From assembly GCA_023416195.1 (NCBI GenBank), contig JAEZID010000157.1, positions 1 to 36,501 on the forward strand: 36,501 nucleotides of DNA, written 5' to 3'. The translations under genes and the position numbers were made by a program. Below, piece after piece: positions 1-7,331 of this stretch (positions within the stretch are counted from its first letter, which is position 1; each line of letters begins with the position of its first letter). The DNA comes from Pseudomonadota bacterium. Lineage in GTDB: Bacteria; Pseudomonadota; Alphaproteobacteria; Azospirillales; Azospirillaceae. A model generated the notes under the pieces. It did no database searches. It worked only from the letters and a program-made list of their open reading frames with translations, and had not been told where the DNA came from.

Positions 1-694
1 CGACCTTGCCCGGCGTGACCGCGATGTTCTTGCCGACCTGGAAGGCGTCGTAGTCGGTCATGGAGATGCGCAGCTCGCCCTTGCCGCGCTCCAGGTCCTT
101 CAGCAGATGCTCAAGGCCCTTCACCAGATTCTCGCCGCCGGTCTCGATGGTCGTGCGCAGCACCTCCGGGTTCGTCATGACGAAGTTGGAGGGCGCCATC
201 GCGTCCACGAACTGGCGGGTGTAGAAGTCCACCTTCTTGGCGGTGTGGTCGTCCAGGCCGTCGACCTCGTTCACGGTGGACTGCATCCACCGGGCGCTCA
301 GCAGGTAGGACTGCTTGATGAAGTCGAACAGGGTGTTCTCGTCCCAGGCCGAATCCTTGAAGCGGCGGTCGTCCTTGGCCGGGGCGATGACCGGCTCGGC
401 CTCCTGGCCGAAGAAACGCTGGGTCGTGCGCTGCCACAGGGTCAGGTAATCCTGCCACAGCGTCATCTGCGCCTTCATCAGCTTGGCCGGGTCGGCCATC
501 ATGCGCGTCGTCATTTCCAGGAAGGCATGGCCGACACCCATCGGGTCCGGGTTCTTGGTGCCGACGCCGTCCGCCGCCTGACGCGACAGGAATTCGGTAA
601 CCAGGCGCTGGCTCTGCTCGGCGATGCGGGTCATCGCGCGCGACATTTCGACCGGATCGGGGAGCTTGACGTCGGGGGCCTGATTCTCGGCCAT
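1..694 (-). CDS. phaC: Class I poly(3-hydroxyalkanoate) synthase, N-terminal part
   Basis: Polymerises 3-hydroxyacyl-CoA into PHA/PHB storage granules in the cytoplasm. The reading frame is open from the ATG at 694 to the window edge, giving about 231 N-terminal residues of a protein that is normally about 570-600 long, so the catalytic Cys-Asp-His triad lies outside the window. The N-terminal PhaC domain is recognisable by the conserved stretch FDFIKQSYLLSARW and the following helical segment with many aromatic residues. The start follows MAENQAPDVKLPDPVEM, and an AAGGA ribosome site lies about 8 nt upstream. It is divergent from the downstream lipoprotein gene. Assignment is by family recognition from the N-terminal domain only. 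Confidence 0.9.
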   Translation of the reverse strand, partial: MAENQAPDVKLPDPVEMSRAMTRIAEQSQRLVTEFLSRQAADGVGTKNPDPMGVGHAFLEMTTRMMADPAKLMKAQMTLWQDYLTLWQRTTQRFFGQEAEPVIAPAKDDRRFKDSAWDENTLFDFIKQSYLLSARWMQSTVNEVDGLDDHTAKKVDFYTRQFVDAMAPSNFVMTNPEVLRTTIETGGENLVKGLEHLLKDLERGKGELRISMTDYDAFQVGKNIAVTPGKV

Positions 695-905
695 GGGGTC
701 GGTCCTTCTTTTTTAGGCGAGTTTAAGCTTCAGGAGGAACGTGCTCAGGTTTATACAAAGCCTGCCGGAGGTCTGAGCGGCGTTCGTGAGCGGTTTAGGC
801 CGGGTTTGTCGATTCCGCGGAACGTCATACACTGGTCGTATGAAGATTTTATTTAGTCCCGTGCAATTCAAGCGGCGCGACGGGGCGGAACATGGGGTTC
901 GCAGC

Positions 906-1307
906 ATGGAAACGGGCATCGGGCGGAATCGAACGACCAGGACGCTATTGGGGGGGACGCTCTTGGGTGGGAAGCTGTTGGGCGGCATGGGCGGCATCGT
1001 CCTGGTGGCACTGTCGCTGACGGCGTGCAGCGATCGCATGCTCGACACCGGCGTGATCGGATCTATCACGGGCGCGCCGTCGCCGCTCAGCGACAATCCG
1101 TCGCCCATCCGGGGGTTGAGCGGCGAGAACAAAGAGTATCCCAACCTCGCCTCCGTCCCGCCGCGCCCGACCGACCTGCGCACGCAAGCGCAGCGCCAGA
1201 AGGACCTGGACCGTCTGGCCCAGGACCGCGAGAGCGCGAAGCAGCGCCTGCCCACGCCGGCCGCCATTCCCCCGAAGCCCGACATCACGCCCGGCAAGGA
1301 GGGCTGA
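906..1307 (+). CDS. Small putative lipoprotein
   Basis: A protein of about 133 residues with a lipoprotein signal. A hydrophobic stretch (GGIVLVALSLTAC) ends in the lipobox LTAC, with the acylated Cys at about residue 41 from this ATG. The mature part is polar, proline-rich and charged, with an Arg/Gln/Lys-rich segment (LRTQAQRQKDLDRLAQ) likely to be helical, and a Pro-Lys-rich end. Earlier in-frame starts at 786 and 840 would give an implausibly long leader, so 906 was preferred, though no strong ribosome site is visible. The leader contains a short three-fold LLGG repeat. It stands alone between divergent phaC and the downstream marR. No function can be assigned; outer- or inner-membrane anchoring is inferred from the lipobox. 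Confidence 0.6.
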   Translation: METGIGRNRTTRTLLGGTLLGGKLLGGMGGIVLVALSLTACSDRMLDTGVIGSITGAPSPLSDNPSPIRGLSGENKEYPNLASVPPRPTDLRTQAQRQKDLDRLAQDRESAKQRLPTPAAIPPKPDITPGKEG

Positions 1308-1542
1308 GCGGTGCCCTGCGGCCCGGCCGCTTCGTTCTCCCCGCCGTCGCGGGGATCACTCTCTGGGAAACGCCCGCCGGAGCGTTGACGCTGAGTCTCG
1401 ACGGAGGCGGAGCGGACCACGGACAACCCTCTGCGGCGGCAAAGGGTGGAAGTCTGCCCTCATTGGTGGTGTTGAGGCAACGGATTTTCGGGTGCGCGCC
1501 CGCGCATGGCTGATCCGCCCGCCGGTTCGTTGCCGCGAATAG

Positions 1543-1564
1543 TAAGGCAGCCTTATTATAAGGC
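1543..1564. promoter_or_regulatory. Overlapping palindromes abutting the marR start (probable MarR operator)
   Basis: Two overlapping perfect inverted repeats are seen. TAAGGC-A-GCCTTA lies at 1543-1555 and GCCTTAT-T-ATAAGGC at 1550-1564, sharing the central GCCTTA. The second ends directly before the ATG at 1565. MarR dimers typically bind such AT-rich palindromes and repress their own operon. Autoregulation is inferred. Confidence 0.6.
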
Positions 1565-2017
1565 ATGCTTGACGATGCACCCTTCGGGTTTCTGTTGATC
1601 GACAGCGCGCGGCTGTTGCGCGCGCGGTTCGATCGGGCGCTGGACGACGCGCAACTCGGGCTCACCGCCGGGGAGGCGAGGGCGCTGTTCCATGTCCATT
1701 TCCACGAACCGTCGCGGCAGACCGCCCTGGCGGCGCGCATGGGGGTGGAGCCGATGACGCTGGTCGGGTTCCTCGACCGGCTGGAGGCCGCCGGACTGGT
1801 CGTCCGCGAACCGGACCCGACCGACCGCCGCGCCAAGATCGTCCGCCTGACCGGGCAGGCCCAGGCGTTTCTGGAGCGGGCCATGGCGGTGACGCGCGGG
1901 GTGCGCGAAGCGGCCTTGAAGGATTTTTCCCCGGATGAAATCGACCTGTTCAGGACCATGCTGGCAAGGTTGCGGACACGCCTCTTGGAGGATGAGCGCC
2001 ACGGGGTGACCCCGTGA
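1565..2017 (+). CDS. MarR-family transcriptional regulator
   Basis: A 150-residue winged helix-turn-helix regulator, normal length for MarR. The recognition region is around residues 50-75 (RQTALAARMGVEPMTLVGFL), followed by the wing with the family-typical DPTDRRAKIVRLT motif at about residues 85-97. Flanking helices form the dimerisation domain. Its stop overlaps the start of the downstream drug transporter by 4 nt (GTGA), so the two are translationally coupled, the classic layout of a MarR repressor controlling its efflux pump. The start codon directly abuts the palindromes at 1543-1564, and only a weak AAGG lies upstream; a leaderless or nearly leaderless transcript is possible. The ligand is not predictable. 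Confidence 0.85.
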   Translation: MLDDAPFGFLLIDSARLLRARFDRALDDAQLGLTAGEARALFHVHFHEPSRQTALAARMGVEPMTLVGFLDRLEAAGLVVREPDPTDRRAKIVRLTGQAQAFLERAMAVTRGVREAALKDFSPDEIDLFRTMLARLRTRLLEDERHGVTP

Positions 2018-3336
2018 CGCCGGTCATGTCGGCGGCGCGCACGGCGATCATCGGAACGCTGATCGTCACGCTGGGGCCGCTCAGCCTCGCGCTCTACACG
2101 CCGGCCCTGCCGATGCTGGTGGACGCCTTCCACACCACGCCGTCGGCGTTGAAGCTGACGATGACCGTGTATTTCTTCGGCTTCGCCTTTTCGCAGCTGG
2201 CCTGCGGGCCGCTGTCGGACGCCTATGGGCGGCGGCCGGTTGCGGTTGGATTCTTCGTCACCTACGTGCTAGGCAGCGTGCTGGCCGCGCTGTCGGGCGG
2301 CATTGAAATGCTGCTCGCCGGTCGGGCGTTGCAGGGCATCGGGGCGGCGGCGGGCGTGGCGATCTCGCGCGCCATCGTGCGCGACCAGTTCGTCGGGCAG
2401 GAGTCCGCCCGCATCCTCAACCTGATCGGCCTGATGCTGGCCATCGTGCCGGCGGTGGCGCCGACGCTGGGCGGGCTGATCCTGGGCGTGGCCGGCTGGC
2501 ATCCGATCTTCCTGGTCATGACCGCCTACGGCGTCATGGTGCTGGCCGCGTTCGGGCTGGGCGTGAAGGAAACCAACGCCCACCGCAATCCCGAGGCGTC
2601 GCGGCCGGCAGCGGTCCTGCGCAACTACGGCGCGCTGCTGGGCGACCGGCGGTTCATGCGGGCGGGCATCGTCCTCGGCACGGTGCTGGGCGGGCTGTAC
2701 ACGCTGGCGGCGCTGCTGCCCTTCGTGATGATCGAGAAGGTCGGGCTGACGCCGACGCAATTCGGCCTCGCCATGCTGTTCCAAACCGGCGCCTACACGG
2801 TGGGCGCGGCGGTGACCGGGCGGCTGTTGCGGCGGGTGGAGGCGTTGCGCCTGATCCCCTTCGGGCTGGCCTTCATCATCGTCGGCGCGCTGGGCTACGC
2901 GGTGGGGCTGCGGGTGCTGCCGGCCACGGTCGCCACGGTCATGCTGCCGACGGCGCTCTGGGCCTTCGGCATCGCGCTGATCATGCCCGGCGGGACCAGC
3001 GAAGCGCTGGCCGGCTTCCCGAGGATGGCGGGCGCCGCCTCGGCCCTGCTCGGATTCATGCAGATCGGTGGCGGGCTGGCCGGGTCGGCGATGGCGGCGC
3101 TGCTGTTCGCCGATCCCTACACGGCGATCACGATGATCATGCCCGGCATGGCCGTGGTGGCGGTGGCTGCGCAGCTGCTCCTGGGCGAGCGGACGAAACG
3201 CGCCGAGCCCGAAGCCGCGCCCGAAGCCGCGCCCGAGCCGGGTGACCTGGAGGTCGCGGTCGATCCGGCCGGGGTCCTGGGGGCGGGCGGCGAGGAGATG
3301 GAGGTGGCGCTGCACCGGCCGAAAGGCGGCGACTGA
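2014..3336 (+). CDS. Bcr/CflA-type MFS drug-resistance transporter
   Basis: An inner-membrane proton-driven efflux protein of 440 residues with 12 predicted membrane helices. MFS motif A appears as GPLSDAYGRRPV between helices 2 and 3 (about residues 68-79). The second conserved block RALQGIGAAAGVAISRAIVRD (about residues 103-123) is typical of the Bcr/CflA drug:H+ antiporters (14-16 kDa loop-less DHA1 group). The start is GTG at 2014, overlapping the marR stop; an ATG four codons later is an alternative. The C-terminal cytosolic tail of about 50 residues is unusual: it has an (EAAP)-type repeat followed by an acidic stretch. Expected to be derepressed by the ligand of the adjacent MarR. Confidence 0.88.
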   Translation: MTPVMSAARTAIIGTLIVTLGPLSLALYTPALPMLVDAFHTTPSALKLTMTVYFFGFAFSQLACGPLSDAYGRRPVAVGFFVTYVLGSVLAALSGGIEMLLAGRALQGIGAAAGVAISRAIVRDQFVGQESARILNLIGLMLAIVPAVAPTLGGLILGVAGWHPIFLVMTAYGVMVLAAFGLGVKETNAHRNPEASRPAAVLRNYGALLGDRRFMRAGIVLGTVLGGLYTLAALLPFVMIEKVGLTPTQFGLAMLFQTGAYTVGAAVTGRLLRRVEALRLIPFGLAFIIVGALGYAVGLRVLPATVATVMLPTALWAFGIALIMPGGTSEALAGFPRMAGAASALLGFMQIGGGLAGSAMAALLFADPYTAITMIMPGMAVVAVAAQLLLGERTKRAEPEAAPEAAPEPGDLEVAVDPAGVLGAGGEEMEVALHRPKGGD

Positions 3337-3513
3337 CCCCCCGTCGCCGGCACTTTTCGCGGTCGGATTCGGGCGCAAGTGGTAGCACCGCTGGAAAGCT
3401 TGCGTCCCCGCCGCGAAATTTGCCTCGCATCTGCTGAGACGCGGCGGTAGATAGGTGGTCCCGGTCCGCTGGCAATGGGTTCGTGGCGCGGCCGGAACGG
3501 CTTCGGAGCGTCC

Positions 3514-4785
3514 ATGAGCGATTCAGAATTCCACCGCATCAAGCGGCTGCCTCCCTACGTTTTCGCCGAAGTGAACGCGATGAAGGCGCGAGCTCGCGCC
3601 GCCGGCGAGGACATCATCGATCTCGGCATGGGCAATCCCGACCAGCCCACCCCGCAGCACATCGTGGACAAGCTGATCGAAGCCGTGCGCGATCCCAAGA
3701 CGCACCGCTATTCGAATTCGCGTGGCATCCCCGGCCTGCGCAAGGCGCACGCGGCCTATTACAAGCGCCGCTTCAACGTGGACATCGACCCGGAGACGGA
3801 GTGCATCGTCACCATCGGGTCGAAGGAAGGCCTCGCCAACCTCGCCCAGGCGATCACCAGCCCCGGCGACATCATCCTGGTGCCCAACCCCAGCTACCCG
3901 ATCCACCCGTTCGGCTTCATCCTGGCCGGCGCGTCGGTGCGCCATCTGCCGGTGGGGCAGGCGAACGGCACCTCCACCGACATCGACAGCTTCATGGTCA
4001 TGCTGGAGCGCGCCGTGCGCCACAGCGTGCCGAAGCCGCTGGCGCTGGTGCTGAACTACCCGTCCAACCCGACCGCCGAGGTGGTGGGGCTGGACTTCTA
4101 CCGCCCGATCGTGGAGTTCTGCCGCAAGCACGGCATCTACATCCTGTCGGACCTCGCCTACGCCGAGGTGTTCTTCGACGGCGAGCCGCCCCCGTCCATC
4201 CTGGAGATCCCGGAGGCGCGCGAGGTGGCGGTCGAGTTCACCTCCATGTCGAAGACCTACTCGATGGCCGGCTGGCGCATCGGCTTCGCCACCGGCAACC
4301 GGAAGCTGATCACCGCGCTGGCGCGCATCAAGTCGTATCTGGACTACGGCGCCTTCACGCCGATCCAGGTCGCCGCGACCGCCGCGCTGAACGGCCCGCA
4401 GGATTGCGTGGAGCAGGTGCGGACCATGTACCGCCAGCGCCGCGACGTGATGATCGAGGGGCTGGCCGCCGCCGGCTGGGAGGTGCCGAGCCCGGCCGCC
4501 TCCATGTTCGCCTGGGCGCCGATTCCGCCGCAGTTCGCGCATCTCGGTTCCCTTGAATTCTCCAAGCTGCTGCTTCAGGAGGCCAAGGTGGCCGTGGCGC
4601 CGGGCATCGGCTTCGGCGAGTACGGCGACGGGCACGTCCGTCTGGCGCTGGTGGAGAACGTTCACCGCATCCGTCAGGCGACCCGCAACATCAAGGAGTT
4701 CTTCCGCTCCAACGCGGCCGGCGCCGCGGCGAGCCAGGACCCCGCGGCGCGCGCCGCCCTCCTCGAACCGGCGAAAGCGAAATGA
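3514..4785 (+). CDS. alaC: Class I/II aminotransferase, AlaC type (alanine or LL-diaminopimelate aminotransferase-like)
   Basis: PLP-dependent cytosolic aminotransferase of 423 residues. The N-terminal block FHRIKRLPPYVFAEVNAMK and the glycine-rich GMGNPD segment are characteristic of the AlaC family (glutamate:pyruvate aminotransferase), which databases often label LL-diaminopimelate aminotransferase. The Schiff-base lysine is K247 in the motif SMSKTYSMAGWRIG. An upstream in-frame ATG at 3475 was rejected in favour of 3514 because GGAG lies 5 nt before 3514 and family members begin here. It overlaps the hom start by 4 nt (ATGA), so it is the first gene of a coupled alaC-hom-glpX operon. The exact substrate (alanine, aspartate or DAP precursors) cannot be decided from sequence. 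Confidence 0.87.
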   Translation: MSDSEFHRIKRLPPYVFAEVNAMKARARAAGEDIIDLGMGNPDQPTPQHIVDKLIEAVRDPKTHRYSNSRGIPGLRKAHAAYYKRRFNVDIDPETECIVTIGSKEGLANLAQAITSPGDIILVPNPSYPIHPFGFILAGASVRHLPVGQANGTSTDIDSFMVMLERAVRHSVPKPLALVLNYPSNPTAEVVGLDFYRPIVEFCRKHGIYILSDLAYAEVFFDGEPPPSILEIPEAREVAVEFTSMSKTYSMAGWRIGFATGNRKLITALARIKSYLDYGAFTPIQVAATAALNGPQDCVEQVRTMYRQRRDVMIEGLAAAGWEVPSPAASMFAWAPIPPQFAHLGSLEFSKLLLQEAKVAVAPGIGFGEYGDGHVRLALVENVHRIRQATRNIKEFFRSNAAGAAASQDPAARAALLEPAKAK

Positions 4786-6077
4786 CGAACGCTCCTCTTA
4801 AAATCGCCGTCGCTGGCCTTGGCACGGTCGGCGCCGGTGTCCTGAAGCTCCTCGCCCAGCAGGCCGAGGTCATCGAGCAGCGCTGCGGCCGCCGCATCGA
4901 GGTGGTCGCGGTCAGTGCCCGCTCGCGCGGCAAGGACCGTGGCGTCGATCTCTCGGCGGTCGAGTGGTACGACGATCCGGTGAAGCTGGCCGCCCACGCG
5001 AACGTCGACGTGGTGGTCGAACTGATCGGCGGCTCCGAAGGCGCCGCCAAGCAGACCGTCGAGACGGCCCTGGAGCTGGGCCGCCATGTCGTCACCGCCA
5101 ACAAGGCCCTGCTCGCCCACCACGGCACCGAACTGGCGCTGAAGGCCGAGGCCAAGGGCCTCGCCGTTGCGTTCGAGGCGGCGGTGGCCGGCGGCATCCC
5201 GATCATCAAGGGCCTGCGCGAAGGGCTGGCGGGCAACCGCATCGCCGAGGTGCACGGCATCCTGAACGGCACCTGCAACTACATCCTGACCGAGATGCGC
5301 ACCACCGGCCGCGAGTTCGCGGACGTGCTGGCCGAGGCGCAGAAGCTGGGCTACGCCGAGGCGGACCCGAGCTTCGACATCGACGGCGTGGACGCGGCGC
5401 ACAAGCTGGCCGTGCTGACCTCGGTGGCCTTCGGCACGCCGGTGGACTTCCAGAACGTCTATGTCGAGGGCATCCGCCACGTCTCGGCGCTGGACTTCGA
5501 CTACGCCGACGCGCTCGGCTACCGGATCAAGCTGCTGGGCATCGCGCGCCGCACCGCCTCGGGCATCGAGCAGCGCGTGCACCCCTGCATGGTGCCGAAG
5601 GCCGCCCCCATCGCGGCGGTGGACGGCGTGTTCAACGCCGTCGTCGCCCAGGGCGACTTCGTCGACCGCGTGCTGTTCGTCGGCCGTGGTGCGGGCGCCG
5701 GCCCGACCGCCTCGGCCGTGGTCGCCGACCTGATCGACGTGGCGCGCGGCCGTTCCACCCCCACCTTCGGGGTGCCGGCGGCGAGCCTCGCGAAGGCCCA
5801 GCCCTCGCCCATGGAGGCCCGTCAGGGGGCGTACTACGTACGCTTGATGGTCGTGGACCGTCCCGGCGTGATAGCCGATATCGCGGCGGCGATGCGCGAC
5901 CAGAACGTCTCCATGGAGCAGTTCCTGCAGCGCGGCCGTTCGCCGGGCGAAGCCGTGCCGGTGGTCCTGACCACCCACGACACCAACGAGGCGGCCATGC
6001 AGCGGGCGCTCGCCACCATCGGCCGGAAAGAGGCCGTGGTCGAGCCGCCGCGCATGATCCGCATCGAGCAGTTTTGA
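4782..6077 (+). CDS. hom: Homoserine dehydrogenase
   Basis: Catalyses NAD(P)H-dependent reduction of aspartate semialdehyde to homoserine, the branch point to threonine and methionine. 431 residues in the usual monofunctional arrangement. The Rossmann nucleotide motif GLGTVG is at residues 12-17. The catalytic/substrate domain includes the GILNGTCNYILTEM block and YAEADPSFDIDGVDAAHK. A C-terminal ACT domain starts near residue 350 (YYVRLMVVDRPGVIADIA), usually involved in allosteric control by threonine. It is coupled by ATGA overlap to alaC and lies 44 nt before glpX. All motif residues appear intact. Confidence 0.96.
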   Translation: MTNAPLKIAVAGLGTVGAGVLKLLAQQAEVIEQRCGRRIEVVAVSARSRGKDRGVDLSAVEWYDDPVKLAAHANVDVVVELIGGSEGAAKQTVETALELGRHVVTANKALLAHHGTELALKAEAKGLAVAFEAAVAGGIPIIKGLREGLAGNRIAEVHGILNGTCNYILTEMRTTGREFADVLAEAQKLGYAEADPSFDIDGVDAAHKLAVLTSVAFGTPVDFQNVYVEGIRHVSALDFDYADALGYRIKLLGIARRTASGIEQRVHPCMVPKAAPIAAVDGVFNAVVAQGDFVDRVLFVGRGAGAGPTASAVVADLIDVARGRSTPTFGVPAASLAKAQPSPMEARQGAYYVRLMVVDRPGVIADIAAAMRDQNVSMEQFLQRGRSPGEAVPVVLTTHDTNEAAMQRALATIGRKEAVVEPPRMIRIEQF

Positions 6078-6121
6078 TTGAACCATACAAACACCGAGCC
6101 GAGATTCGGGGGAGTACACCA

Positions 6122-7114
6122 ATGTCTGTTCATGTCGACCTGTCCGGTATGGACCGGAACCTGGCGCTGGAAGCCGTCCGCGTGACCGAGGCGGCGGCGC
6201 TGTCCGCGTCGCTGCTGATGGGTCGCGGCGACGAGAAGCTCGCCGACCAGGCCGCCGTCGACGCCATGCGCCAGGCGCTCAACACGCTGTACATCGACGG
6301 CACCGTCGTGATCGGCGAGGGTGAGCGCGACGAGGCGCCGATGCTCTACATCGGCGAGAAGGTCGGCGCCGGCATCGATCGCGGCCCGAAGGTTGACATC
6401 GCGCTCGACCCGCTGGAAGGCACCACCATCACCGCCAAGGGCGGCCCGAACGCTCTGGCCGTCGTCGCCATGGCGGAGGAAGGCGGCTTCCTGAACGCCC
6501 CCGACGTCTACATGGACAAGATCGCCGTCGGCGCCGGCCTGCCGGAGAATCTGGTGGATCTGGACGAGACCCCGGCCAACAACCTGAAGGCGCTCGCCAA
6601 GGCCAAGGGCACCGAGGTCGAGGAGCTGCTGGTCTGCATCCTCGACCGTCCGCGCCACGCCGAGCTGATCGCCCGCGTGCGTGAGGCCGGCGCGCGCATC
6701 ATGCTGATCTCCGACGGCGACGTGTCGGGCGTCATCGCCACCAGCCAGATCGGCACCGGCGTCGACATGTACGTCGGCTCCGGCGGTGCGCCGGAAGGCG
6801 TTCTCGCCGCCGCCGCCCTGCGCTGCATCGGCGGCCAGTTCCAGGGCCGTCTGCTGTTCCGCAACGACGACGAGAAGGCCCGCGCCGCCAAGTGGGGCGT
6901 GACCGACCTGAACAAGAAGTACAGCCTGCACGAGCTGGCCCGCGGCAACGTCATGTTCGCCGCCACCGGCGTCACCGACGGCGCCATGCTCCGCGGTGTC
7001 CGCCGCTTCGCCGGCGGCGCCACCACCCACTCGGTCATCATGCGCTCCAAGTCGGGCACGGTCCGCTACATCGAGGCGCACCACAACATGACCCGCAAGC
7101 CGGGCGTGAAGTAA
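6122..7114 (+). CDS. glpX: Class II fructose-1,6-bisphosphatase
   Basis: Hydrolyses fructose-1,6-bisphosphate to fructose-6-phosphate in gluconeogenesis. 330 residues, the normal length for GlpX. The metal/phosphate motifs are visible: GEGERDEAPML at about residues 60-70, DPLEGTT at residues 96-102, and SDGDVSGVIATS near residue 200. The start at 6122 is supported by a strong GGGGGAG ribosome site at 6108-6114. It is the last gene of the alaC-hom-glpX operon. In related alphaproteobacteria recJ commonly follows glpX directly; here a NACHT gene is interposed. Confidence 0.96.
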   Translation: MSVHVDLSGMDRNLALEAVRVTEAAALSASLLMGRGDEKLADQAAVDAMRQALNTLYIDGTVVIGEGERDEAPMLYIGEKVGAGIDRGPKVDIALDPLEGTTITAKGGPNALAVVAMAEEGGFLNAPDVYMDKIAVGAGLPENLVDLDETPANNLKALAKAKGTEVEELLVCILDRPRHAELIARVREAGARIMLISDGDVSGVIATSQIGTGVDMYVGSGGAPEGVLAAAALRCIGGQFQGRLLFRNDDEKARAAKWGVTDLNKKYSLHELARGNVMFAATGVTDGAMLRGVRRFAGGATTHSVIMRSKSGTVRYIEAHHNMTRKPGVK

Positions 7115-7132
7115 CCTGTTGTGAGAGAAGAG

Positions 7133-7155
7133 GCGAGGGGACGTCGTCCCCTCGC
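7133..7155 (+). terminator. Hairpin after glpX
   Basis: A perfect 10-bp inverted repeat (GCGAGGGGAC / GTCCCCTCGC) with a 3-nt loop lies 18 nt after the glpX stop. There is no T tract, so this may be a weak or Rho-assisted terminator, or an mRNA 3'-stabilising hairpin for the operon. Confidence 0.6.
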
Positions 7156-7164
7156 GCTCCCCAA

Positions 7165-7186
7165 CCAAGGGCCGGACGGCCCTTGG
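7165..7186 (+). terminator. Second hairpin after glpX
   Basis: A perfect 9-bp inverted repeat (CCAAGGGCC / GGCCCTTGG) with loop GGAC, ten bases after the first hairpin. Tandem GC-rich hairpins without T runs suggest operon end. The remainder of the gap to 7283 is relatively AT-rich and probably holds the promoter of the next gene. Confidence 0.5.
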
Positions 7187-7283
7187 AACCCAAGAAGAAT
7201 GGCCTTGGGCTGCGGTTCGGAAGCAGCCGCCACCCTGGGGCGAAACGTTACTTAGTCTATTTTCATTTCCGAGCATTTGACGC

Positions 7284-7314
7284 ATCTTCACGGGAAGATA
7301 CCGAGACTATCTTC
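7284..7314 (+). promoter_or_regulatory. Three-armed repeat before the NACHT gene
   Basis: The sequence holds ATCTTC (7284-7289), GAAGATA (7294-7300) and TATCTTC (7308-7314). The middle arm can pair with either the left arm (4-nt loop) or the right arm (7-nt loop), 18 nt before the start codon. It may be a repressor operator with symmetric half-sites or a switchable leader hairpin; both are inferences. Confidence 0.4.
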
Positions 7315-7331
7315 AACCGTGAACGTATGCG

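Noticed and set aside
3475..3513. Upstream start for alaC (ATG at 3475)
   Set aside because: It adds 13 residues not typical of the family; GGAG is placed correctly for 3514.
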